From Candidatus Poseidoniaceae archaeon (GTDB lineage: Archaea > Thermoplasmatota > Poseidoniia > Poseidoniales > Poseidoniaceae), in NCBI GenBank assembly GCA_013329295.1, contig DUKP01000190.1, positions 1-5,196 of the forward strand: DNA of 5,196 nt. Direction: 5' to 3'. The notes beneath the pieces are model-generated. The model worked only from the letters and a program-made list of their open reading frames with translations. It searched no databases and had not been told where the DNA came from. The position numbers and the translations under genes are program-made. Below are positions 1 through 5,196 of this stretch, one piece after another; the stretch's first letter is position 1; the number at the start of each line of letters is the position of its first letter.

Positions 1-213
1 AAAATGCCAATCAGCCATTGCCCATGCTTCACCGACAATACCGGGTATTTCTGCTGCATTTACCAATTGTTCAGGTCCTCGGTCATCGATGTGGTTGTTG
101 AAATGTGTTTGGTCAGTAACTATTCTTGCATCAACATTCATTCTGCCATGAGATTTGATTCGCATAGTACCATCATCTTCGGTTTGAAGATGCTTTCGCC
201 ACTCATCGCCCAT
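1..213 (-). CDS. rtcB: RtcB-type RNA ligase, N-terminal part (3' end cut off by window edge)
   Basis: The minus strand from 213 down to 1 is one open frame of 71 codons starting at ATG (213-211). An in-frame stop (TAA, 234-232) lies upstream and no other start codon lies between, so this start is well fixed. The protein begins MGDEWRKHLQ. Its residues 51-70 read QLVNAAEIPGIVGEAWAMAD, followed by WH, which matches the conserved RtcB segment 'LEQ..NVA.LPGI...S.aMPDxHxGYGFPIGG' near residues 45-75 of characterised archaeal RtcB. RtcB joins RNA 2',3'-cyclic phosphate (or 3'-phosphate) ends to 5'-OH ends using GTP and Mn2+, and is the tRNA-splicing ligase of archaea. The metal-binding 'DxxC' motif and the guanylated histidine lie beyond the window edge, so catalytic competence cannot be judged. 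No Shine-Dalgarno is seen before the ATG. It is divergent from alaS with a 108-bp spacer. Identification rests on only 71 residues, but the conserved block is distinctive. Confidence 0.85.
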   Translation of the reverse strand, partial: MGDEWRKHLQTEDDGTMRIKSHGRMNVDARIVTDQTHFNNHIDDRGPEQLVNAAEIPGIVGEAWAMADWHF

Positions 214-321
214 GAACGTCGGTAATACCGTTTACCTTTGAGGATTGTCAATAATTTGGCAATATAGTCGCAGGGTTCAAGTCATTGTTTATGTTGGGGA
301 ACTTGTCCAGTAGGTGAATTA
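214..321. promoter_or_regulatory. Divergent promoter region between rtcB and alaS
   Basis: This 108-bp non-coding spacer must hold promoters for both flanking genes. An AT-rich core at 248-267 offers weak archaeal TATA-like elements: AATATAG at 261-267 reading toward alaS, and AAATTATT (251-258, minus strand) reading toward rtcB. With the usual distance of about 25 nt from TATA box to transcription start, these would give a leader of roughly 30 nt for alaS, including its Shine-Dalgarno, and of roughly 15 nt for rtcB. A short palindrome, CGGTAATACCG (220-230), sits six bases upstream of the rtcB start codon. The existence of a divergent control region follows from the gene layout; the exact boxes are guesses. 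Confidence 0.35.
312..317 (+). promoter_or_regulatory. Shine-Dalgarno site of alaS
   Basis: AGGTGA is a perfect complement to the TCACCT core at the 3' end of archaeal 16S rRNA. It lies 4 nt before the ATG at 322 and 10 nt before a second in-frame ATG at 328. Both starts are therefore possible and differ by only two residues (MAMPQ or MPQ). It is the only convincing Shine-Dalgarno in front of a gene in this window. Confidence 0.6.
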
Positions 322-3171
322 ATGGCTATGCCTCAAATTGATTTAGCAGTCTTCCACGACAATGGATACATTAGAAAACAATGTCGTGTGACCAATCTTT
401 GGTTTTGGACGGCAGACCATGAAAGAGAAACTTGTGGTGATACCAGTGAAGATGAATATACTTTCATTGGAAGTCCACTAATCAGTGGTTTTTCTATGCG
501 TGGCAAGGAGTTAAAAGATGCTATGAGAGAGGCATTTCTTCGCTTTTTTGAGGAAAGAGAGCATACACGAATAGATCCATATCCAATTCTAGCAAGATGG
601 CGTGATGATATTCATTTGACTATTGCTTCAATTGCTGATTTTCAACCACATGTAACTTCAGGAATGGTAGAACCCCCAGCAAATCCGCTGACAATATCTC
701 AGCCATGTATTCGATTGACAGATGTTGATGCTGTAGGTCGAAGCGGGCGCCACTTAACCACTTTTGAAATGATGGCACACCATGTTTTCAATCGTCCAGA
801 CGAGGGTAGAATGTTTTACTGGATGGAAGAGTGTGTAAAGTACTGTCATGAGATGTTTACCGAAACATTTGGCATTGATGCTAAAGAGATTACTTATGTT
901 GAAAATCCATGGTGTGGAGGCGGTAATGCAGGGCCTGCAGTTGAAGTTATTGTTGGAGGTTTGGAATTAGCAACTTTAGTATTCATGAATCTTGAAGAAG
1001 ATGAGGATGGCGATGTTGAAATTAAGGGTGATAAGTATCGAGAGATGCCATTGCAGATTATTGATACGGGATACGGACTTGAGCGATTTTGCTGGGCAGC
1101 AGCAGGCACTCCAACAATTTACGAAGCAATCTATCCTGAAACAGTTTCATGGTTGAAAGAATTAGCCGGTTTTGACGGAATTACTGAGCAATGGCCCGAA
1201 TTAAATCTTGATAATATCCTTGGTGAAATGAGTAGATTGAATGGAATAATGAATATTGAAGTAGGGGTTGATGGGGATGAATTACGTTCAACCTTCATCG
1301 CTAAACTCAGTGAGCGAGGAATTTCAATAACTCAACAACAATTTATCGCAATCACCGATCCGCTGGCAAGAATTTATGCCATACCAGACCATTTACATGC
1401 ATTGTGTAATATGCTTGGAGATGGACTTGTTCCATCTAATGCTAAGGCAGGATATTTAGCAAGAATGTTGGCAAGAAGAACTCTTCGAATGCGTGATGAA
1501 CTTGGCATAGAAGTTTCTCTTGCAGAATTAGCACTGCACCATGTCGATGTCAATTTAGGTGGCAAGAATATGAAGCAAACACAAGACGGTATTGCTACAA
1601 TTTTGAATCTTGAAGAAGAAAAGTACGTCGAAATGTTGCGCAAGGGTGAGCAAGTAATCAAGACAATGCTTTCCAATGTCGACAAGAATGCAAATGAAAT
1701 TGAAGATGAGTTATTATTCTCACTCAATGATTCACATGGTATTGCCCCAGAAATGGCAATCTCATTGGCTCATCGCTCAGGCTGGGAGTCCATGACTCTA
1801 AGGACAGGTTTTACTGCTGAGTTAGCAGAACGACACGCTAAGATGGCAAAGGATGCGGCTAAAGAAGTTAACAAATCGGAACTTGTCACCGGCTTAGAAA
1901 ATTTACCTTCAACAAATTCATTGTATTATGATGATGTATATCAGTTTGAATTCGATGCAAGCGTGCTATTTTGTGGTGAAATTAAGGGCGATGATTTACC
2001 TGAAGGTGCTACTCATGCAATAGTTCTCGATAGAACATGCTTCTACCCCGAGGGAGGTGGTCAAGAAGCTGATTTTGGCACACTTTCTACTGATTCTATT
2101 CACTGTCGAGTTCTTGACACTCGTAAAATCGGCGAACATATAGTTCACCTCACCGATTCGTCTCTAAGCAATGGCGATGTAGTTCATGGATGTATTGATT
2201 GGAATCGTAGAAAGCAGTTAATGGATCACCACACATCTGTTCACATTGTTGGAGGTGCTGCTCGAAAAATACTTGGCCCACATATCTATCAAGCAGGTGC
2301 CAATAAATCAGTAGATTCAGCAAGATTGGATATTACTCACTACAATCGCTTATCTCGTACTGATTTGGACGACATTGAAAAAATGGCAAACCAAGTCATT
2401 GTCCAAGTCCATAAAACTGAGAAGTCAATCCTAAATCGTAAAGATGCTGATAGAAAACATGGTTTTGATTTGTATCAAGGTGGAGCGCCAAAAGGTGATA
2501 CTATTCGTGTACTTAGAATCTCAGACCATGATGTCCAAGCATGTGGAGGAACTCATCACGATGAGTTAGGTCAAATTGGTTCTATTCGCATAGTTCGTTC
2601 AACAGCAGTTCAAGATGGTGTTGAACGCTTGCACATTGTTGCAGGTCAAGCTGCATTAGATTTTGCAAGAGACCAAGATGTATTATTGCGTCAAACTGGG
2701 GATGTATTTGGGGTCAATATCAATGATGTTCCAAGAACTGCAGAGCGATTTTTTGGTGAATGGAAAGAACAGAGGAAACGTATAGAACAACTTGAGGCTG
2801 AAATAGTCCGACTTAGAACCAGTGGAGGGGATGATTCAAGTTTCTCCAAAGACGGAGTAAGAATAGTTATCATGGAATCCGATGGTGGATTGAAAAATAT
2901 GTCCAAGATGCTCAAAGAGTTAACACTTGATGAAAGTAAACCAACACTTGCCATCCTTGGATCCAAAGAAGGCGGTGGAAAATTAATGGTAGCAACAACA
3001 GAAAATTCAATCGCTAGTGAGCGATATAACTCAGTTGAGATACTTCAATCAATCATTCCACATATCTCAGGTGGCGGTGGAGGGCGTCCAACTTTTGCTC
3101 AAGGCGGAGGCTCTAAACCTGAGGGATTGCAAGACAGTTTTGATGCAGCAAAGTCATTATTAGATATCTAA
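322..3171 (+). CDS. alaS: Alanyl-tRNA synthetase, archaeal type
   Basis: Class II synthetase that charges tRNA-Ala with alanine in the cytoplasm and clears mischarged Ser/Gly. At 949 aa it is slightly long for archaeal AlaRS (about 900). Domains in order: an N-terminal archaeal segment with C21 and C38; the catalytic core with ARWRDD, ASIADFQP, a motif 2 region from R143 to E149 (RHLTTFE), NPWCGGGNAGP (195-205) and motif 3 GYGLER (250-255); the tRNA-recognition region with GDGLVPSN (366-373), where N373 matches the conserved Asn involved in reading the G3:U70 pair, and the ARMLARRTLR helix; an editing domain beginning around FYPEGGGQ (574-581), with zinc ligands H637xxxH641 and C741GGTH745; a coiled coil at about 807-832; and a C-Ala domain ending in GGGGGRP (917-923). 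All editing ligands are present, so the enzyme should be fully active. The usual archaeal N-terminal CxxC...CGDxxC motif has lost two cysteines (T24, E43). The start is at 322 (Shine-Dalgarno 312-317) or two codons later. The 3' end overlaps the NUDIX gene by 4 bp. Confidence 0.97.
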   Translation: MAMPQIDLAVFHDNGYIRKQCRVTNLWFWTADHERETCGDTSEDEYTFIGSPLISGFSMRGKELKDAMREAFLRFFEEREHTRIDPYPILARWRDDIHLTIASIADFQPHVTSGMVEPPANPLTISQPCIRLTDVDAVGRSGRHLTTFEMMAHHVFNRPDEGRMFYWMEECVKYCHEMFTETFGIDAKEITYVENPWCGGGNAGPAVEVIVGGLELATLVFMNLEEDEDGDVEIKGDKYREMPLQIIDTGYGLERFCWAAAGTPTIYEAIYPETVSWLKELAGFDGITEQWPELNLDNILGEMSRLNGIMNIEVGVDGDELRSTFIAKLSERGISITQQQFIAITDPLARIYAIPDHLHALCNMLGDGLVPSNAKAGYLARMLARRTLRMRDELGIEVSLAELALHHVDVNLGGKNMKQTQDGIATILNLEEEKYVEMLRKGEQVIKTMLSNVDKNANEIEDELLFSLNDSHGIAPEMAISLAHRSGWESMTLRTGFTAELAERHAKMAKDAAKEVNKSELVTGLENLPSTNSLYYDDVYQFEFDASVLFCGEIKGDDLPEGATHAIVLDRTCFYPEGGGQEADFGTLSTDSIHCRVLDTRKIGEHIVHLTDSSLSNGDVVHGCIDWNRRKQLMDHHTSVHIVGGAARKILGPHIYQAGANKSVDSARLDITHYNRLSRTDLDDIEKMANQVIVQVHKTEKSILNRKDADRKHGFDLYQGGAPKGDTIRVLRISDHDVQACGGTHHDELGQIGSIRIVRSTAVQDGVERLHIVAGQAALDFARDQDVLLRQTGDVFGVNINDVPRTAERFFGEWKEQRKRIEQLEAEIVRLRTSGGDDSSFSKDGVRIVIMESDGGLKNMSKMLKELTLDESKPTLAILGSKEGGGKLMVATTENSIASERYNSVEILQSIIPHISGGGGGRPTFAQGGGSKPEGLQDSFDAAKSLLDI

Positions 3172-3890
3172 TTGTGATTCTTTAGAGCTTCTAAATCAAA
3201 ATATGATACTGCATTAGCAATCGCATCTTCTCTACTAAACCAAGAAGCCTCTGAAATCTCCTCAGTAAGAAGGTTCAAATCTTCGATTTTTCCATTCCAA
3301 TTAGATTGGTAAGTGAATGAGACAAATGAAATCCCTTCATCATTGAATATTTGTTGAGTTATAATTGGTGTATTTTCATTAAGCAGAATTTCTATGCCAA
3401 GTTCTTCTAAAGTCTCTCTAACACAACCAGTTGTTGGATGTTCATCGTGATCCATATACCCGCCTGGTAAAGTCCAAAAACCAGTGAAATGTCCTCTTTT
3501 CACCTTTGCCATCAAGATTTCATCTTGATCATTTTTGATTATAACTTTCGATACTAACCGGTGAATACTTCGATAGATTGCTTCTCTTGCTATTGGATGT
3601 ACAGAATTATCAGAGATCAAATCGTCTTTCCAAGCCCAATCTTTAGGCCAATCCATCTTTGGATATGCTTTGATTACCTTTACAACTTGGTTGCCAAATA
3701 CTATTCTCATTTCCATTTTGACTTCATATTCTATTTCCCTTGCCTCAACTTCAGCCATATTTGGGAATCTTAAGATTTGAGAATTATCCGTTCGACCTTT
3801 AACCGGTAATTTTGGGCCGTTCCCTGATGTATCAACTAGCAAGACTTTACCGTCGTGCTCGAGATAAACCACAGTTTGGGGATGGCTCAT
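3168..3890 (-). CDS. NUDIX hydrolase with an extra N-terminal domain
   Basis: A 240-aa protein. Its C-terminal half carries a complete NUDIX box (GX5EX7REUXEEXGU) at residues 144-166: G144, E150, R158-E159, E162-E163 and G165, preceded by FWTLPGG (138-144). The box binds Mg2+/Mn2+, and the family cleaves nucleoside diphosphates linked to another moiety (X), such as ADP-ribose, Ap4A, NADH, damaged dNTPs or capped RNA. No motif fixes the substrate here. Residues 1-110 form an additional domain not needed for a minimal NUDIX fold (about 130-150 aa). Its first 32 residues (VVYLEHDGKVLLVD, then KLPVKG) resemble the opening strands of a NUDIX fold, and a Trp-rich stretch (WPKDWAWKDD) follows at 81-90. 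There is no signal peptide or membrane segment, so it is cytoplasmic. The ATG at 3890-3888 has no good Shine-Dalgarno, and a TATA-like element 23-30 bp upstream would suit a leaderless transcript. The gene is convergent with alaS and their stop codons overlap. A role in clearing Ap4A, a synthetase by-product, is possible but only inferred from position. Confidence 0.88.
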   Translation of the reverse strand: MSHPQTVVYLEHDGKVLLVDTSGNGPKLPVKGRTDNSQILRFPNMAEVEAREIEYEVKMEMRIVFGNQVVKVIKAYPKMDWPKDWAWKDDLISDNSVHPIAREAIYRSIHRLVSKVIIKNDQDEILMAKVKRGHFTGFWTLPGGYMDHDEHPTTGCVRETLEELGIEILLNENTPIITQQIFNDEGISFVSFTYQSNWNGKIEDLNLLTEEISEASWFSREDAIANAVSYFDLEALKNHN

Positions 3891-3912
3891 ACCTATTCCA
3901 AAAACTCATTTC

Positions 3913-3920
3913 GTTTAATG
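3913..3920 (-). promoter_or_regulatory. Candidate TATA box for the NUDIX gene
   Basis: On the minus strand this reads CATTAAAC, 23-30 bp upstream of the NUDIX start codon. That is where an archaeal TATA box sits when transcription starts at or next to the ATG (leaderless mRNA), which agrees with the lack of a properly spaced Shine-Dalgarno. The match to the archaeal consensus (TTTAWATA-like) is weak. Confidence 0.3.
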
Positions 3921-3926
3921 CTTGAG

Positions 3927-3950
3927 AATTTCACTAATACTACTGAAATT
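3927..3950. promoter_or_regulatory. 24-bp imperfect palindrome, candidate operator in the divergent spacer
   Basis: AATTTCA at 3927-3933 is repeated inverted as TGAAATT at 3944-3950, with the 10-bp spacer CTAATACTAC. Counting the spacer, 10 of the 12 symmetric base pairs match. Its centre lies about 48 bp from the NUDIX start and 40 bp from the MBL start, near the middle of the 88-bp non-coding spacer (3891-3978), so one bound dimeric regulator could affect both genes. The symmetry is seen directly. The operator role is inferred, and AT-rich DNA produces such dyads by chance at some rate. Confidence 0.4.
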
Positions 3951-3978
3951 GAAGTACTAAGTTCTCTTAGACCATACA

Positions 3979-4686
3979 ATGCAGATGCTACAACTTAATG
4001 ATTCAGGATGGGCCAAGACTTACCTAATTTATGATGAATCTAGTCGTAAGTCAGCGATTATTGACCCAGTGTATGATTATGTTGGAAATTACATGGAGAA
4101 AATTTCTGATATGAATTTAGATTTAGAAATGTGTATAGCTACTCATACTCATGCCGACCATATTACAGGTTGTTTCACTATTGCTGAAAACACAGGATGT
4201 GATTATGTCATGTGGCATTCAACACCATCTTTAGGTGTAACAAAATATGTAGATGAGAATTCAGTGCTTAAACTTGGGAGTCAAGAAATAAATTTCTATC
4301 ATGTTCCAGGTCATACAGAAGATTCTATGTTAATTGTAACAAGTGAACATGTTTTCACTGGCGATTTCTTATTCACTGGAGAAGGTGGAGTTGGTAGGGA
4401 TGATTTGCCAAGTGGTAGATTGAAAGCACATTGGGATTCGTTGCAAGTAATGTCAAATCTTTCAGGAGATTTACTAGTCTGTACTGGCCATGAAGCGCCA
4501 GGAGTTGAGATGCAAACCTTATCTTGGAATAATGAACACAATCCTGTATTGAAAATGACAAACTACGAAGATTATGTTAAGTGGCAAAAGGATACAGTTT
4601 CTCAGTTAGGTCATGTATCAAAAATAAAGGTTGCATTACCTGCAAATATTTTTGCTGAAGTTCCTGATGAAATCCCTTGGTTATGA
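3979..4686 (+). CDS. Metallo-beta-lactamase-fold hydrolase, ETHE1/persulfide dioxygenase-like
   Basis: A 235-aa single-domain MBL-fold protein. Metal motifs: THTHADH (H56, H58, D60, H61), PGHT (H112), FTGD (D129) and TGHE (H171). In ETHE1-type persulfide dioxygenases the single iron is held by the residues equivalent to H56, H112 and D129. The segment GVGRDDLPSG (137-146) corresponds to the family's 'GxGRTDxxxG' loop. The C-terminal part HNPVLKMTNYEDYVKW ... KIKVALPAN (187-222) matches the tail typical of ETHE1/Blh proteins ('NPRL..s.eeF......LP.P.kid.avPAN') and is absent from shorter generic glyoxalase-II proteins. The likely role is oxidation of a low-molecular-weight persulfide to sulfite in sulfide detoxification; glutathione as the thiol is doubtful if the host is an archaeon. 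A glyoxalase-II-like thioesterase is the main alternative. Two ATGs lie close together (3979 and 3985, residues M1 and M3), neither with a Shine-Dalgarno. The first has an in-frame stop upstream (3958-3960). No signal peptide is seen. Confidence 0.8.
   Translation: MQMLQLNDSGWAKTYLIYDESSRKSAIIDPVYDYVGNYMEKISDMNLDLEMCIATHTHADHITGCFTIAENTGCDYVMWHSTPSLGVTKYVDENSVLKLGSQEINFYHVPGHTEDSMLIVTSEHVFTGDFLFTGEGGVGRDDLPSGRLKAHWDSLQVMSNLSGDLLVCTGHEAPGVEMQTLSWNNEHNPVLKMTNYEDYVKWQKDTVSQLGHVSKIKVALPANIFAEVPDEIPWL
4620..4628 (-). terminator. Candidate U-tract terminator for the 167-aa membrane protein gene
   Basis: On the minus strand this reads TTTATTTTT, about 60 nt past the stop codon of the membrane protein gene and inside the end of the MBL coding region. 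Archaeal intrinsic termination depends mainly on U-rich tracts and does not need a hairpin. The coding region above it (Ser-Lys-Ile-Lys) could explain the tract without any terminator role. Confidence 0.25.
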
Positions 4687-5190
4687 TCAATTTATAGGAT
4701 TCTTAGGAATCTTACCTTTGTTTTTACTTGTTGGTAGTGCTTGTAAATCGGCAAATGTTAGTTGCTTAGTAGGTGCTTCATTCATTACAGTCAATCGTTC
4801 ATCCATCGACATCTGTGCGATGAATTCTATTCTACCTCTTGTTCGTGTTAGATCATAAGATAACGGTTTAAGATTCTCAACAATTTGTTTTTCAAATTCT
4901 TCTTTGACTTTATCTCCACGCCAAACAGAATATCCCCAACGATAGGCAATACCGACTATTGCAGCGCCATAGAGTAATAATAGGACAGTAGCAGCAAATA
5001 CGACTGGATTTCCATCTCTAGATAGGTCTAGTAGATTTCTACCAATTAAGAACAATAGTCCGATTCCAACTACTGGCTTGAGAATACTCTCGAGCCATTG
5101 GTCAACGGGTACTAACCTTCCTTTCGCAGGGTCGACAAAAACCAAATCAGATTCAAAAGCAGTATTAAGGACTCCTAAAACTCCAAGCAT
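4687..5190 (-). CDS. Unrecognised protein with two membrane helices
   Basis: A 167-aa protein that I do not recognise. It has a short N-terminal region (1-34), then two hydrophobic stretches that look like membrane helices: about 37-55 (LKPVVGIGLLFLIGRNLL) and about 62-83 (PVVFAATVLLLLYGAAIVGI). They are joined by a short polar loop (DLSRDGN), so they form a helical hairpin. The remaining 80 residues are charged and soluble. They include a helix-prone acidic/basic stretch (DKVKEEFEKQIVENLK, 93-108), an Arg-rich patch (TRTRGR), a segment LTFADLQALPTSK (144-156) and a Lys-rich end. The arrangement suggests an inner-membrane anchor with a cytoplasmic tail. The ATG at 5190-5188 is the first seen, but the frame stays open to the window edge six bases further, so the true start may lie outside. 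The stop codon abuts that of the MBL gene with no gap. Confidence 0.7.
   Translation of the reverse strand: MLGVLGVLNTAFESDLVFVDPAKGRLVPVDQWLESILKPVVGIGLLFLIGRNLLDLSRDGNPVVFAATVLLLLYGAAIVGIAYRWGYSVWRGDKVKEEFEKQIVENLKPLSYDLTRTRGRIEFIAQMSMDERLTVMNEAPTKQLTFADLQALPTSKNKGKIPKNPIN
4717..4725 (+). terminator. Candidate U-tract terminator for the MBL gene
   Basis: TTTGTTTTT on the plus strand lies 30 nt past the MBL stop codon, inside the antisense of the membrane protein gene's Lys-rich C-terminus. A U-rich run at this distance fits archaeal termination, and no intergenic space exists for one. The same run is also explained by the Lys/Asn codons of the opposite gene. Confidence 0.3.
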
Positions 5191-5196
5191 TATTAT

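Noticed and set aside
37..49. Perfect 13-bp palindrome AATACCGGGTATT
   Set aside because: It lies inside the conserved EIPGIV codons of rtcB, so protein constraint explains it.
4..225. Plus-strand open frame of 73 codons at the left end
   Set aside because: It is the antisense shadow of the rtcB N-terminus; the minus-strand frame matches a conserved RtcB block and the plus frame has no recognisable features.
271..287. tRNA T-loop-like string GGGTTCAAGTC in the rtcB/alaS spacer
   Set aside because: The flanking T-stem pairs poorly (one clear mismatch and a wobble), and no D-arm, anticodon arm or acceptor stem can be built around it.
1374..1727. Minus-strand frame of 117 codons inside alaS
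   Set aside because: It is fully antisense to conserved AlaRS sequence, is Ser-rich as expected for a shadow frame, and matches nothing I recognise.
2691..2966. Minus-strand frame of 91 codons inside alaS
   Set aside because: It is antisense to the coiled coil and C-Ala region; its Ser/Leu-rich composition is typical of a shadow frame.
3168..3890. A functional link between the NUDIX protein and AlaRS through Ap4A removal
   Set aside because: It rests only on a tail-to-tail position, which gives no co-transcription, and the NUDIX box does not identify the substrate; kept as a remark, not as a finding.
4631..4858. Plus-strand frame of 75 codons across the MBL/membrane-protein junction, with hydrophobic stretches
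   Set aside because: It overlaps the MBL end out of frame and the antisense of the membrane protein gene; its hydrophobicity follows from the T-rich complement, and it has no Shine-Dalgarno.

Overview
This window looks like a piece of an AT-rich, tightly packed archaeal chromosome. The main evidence is a complete alanyl-tRNA synthetase of the archaeal type: it has an extra N-terminal Cys-containing segment before the catalytic core, the 'ARWRDD' and 'ASIADFQP' blocks, and a 'GGGGGRP' C-terminus. A perfect match to the archaeal anti-Shine-Dalgarno sequence lies in front of it, while the other visible gene starts have no such site. The low GC, the compactness and the style of the proteins would fit a marine planktonic euryarchaeon (Marine Group II/III, Poseidoniales-like). 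That placement is an inference from the sequence, not a database result.

Layout from left to right: (1) the first 71 codons of an RtcB-type RNA ligase on the minus strand, running off the left edge; (2) a 108-bp divergent spacer; (3) alaS on the plus strand (949 aa); (4) a NUDIX hydrolase on the minus strand (240 aa), overlapping the end of alaS by 4 bp tail to tail; (5) an 88-bp divergent spacer with a 24-bp imperfect palindrome; (6) a metallo-beta-lactamase-fold protein of the ETHE1/persulfide-dioxygenase type on the plus strand (235 aa); (7) an unrecognised two-helix membrane protein on the minus strand (167 aa), whose stop codon directly abuts that of gene 6. No RNA gene, mobile element or CRISPR array is visible.

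The strand switches at every gene (- + - + -), so none of the five is co-transcribed with a neighbour inside the window. Each divergent pair must share a short promoter region, and each convergent pair has no room for an intergenic terminator. RtcB (tRNA splicing and RNA repair) and AlaRS (tRNA charging) share a theme of tRNA metabolism and a divergent promoter. The NUDIX and MBL proteins look like housekeeping or detoxification enzymes.

I do not see a new defence, mobile or biosynthetic system here. The points most worth a second look are the zero-gap convergent junctions, the palindrome between the NUDIX and MBL genes, the half-lost Cys motif of AlaRS, and the possible degenerate NUDIX-like N-terminal half of the 240-aa protein.
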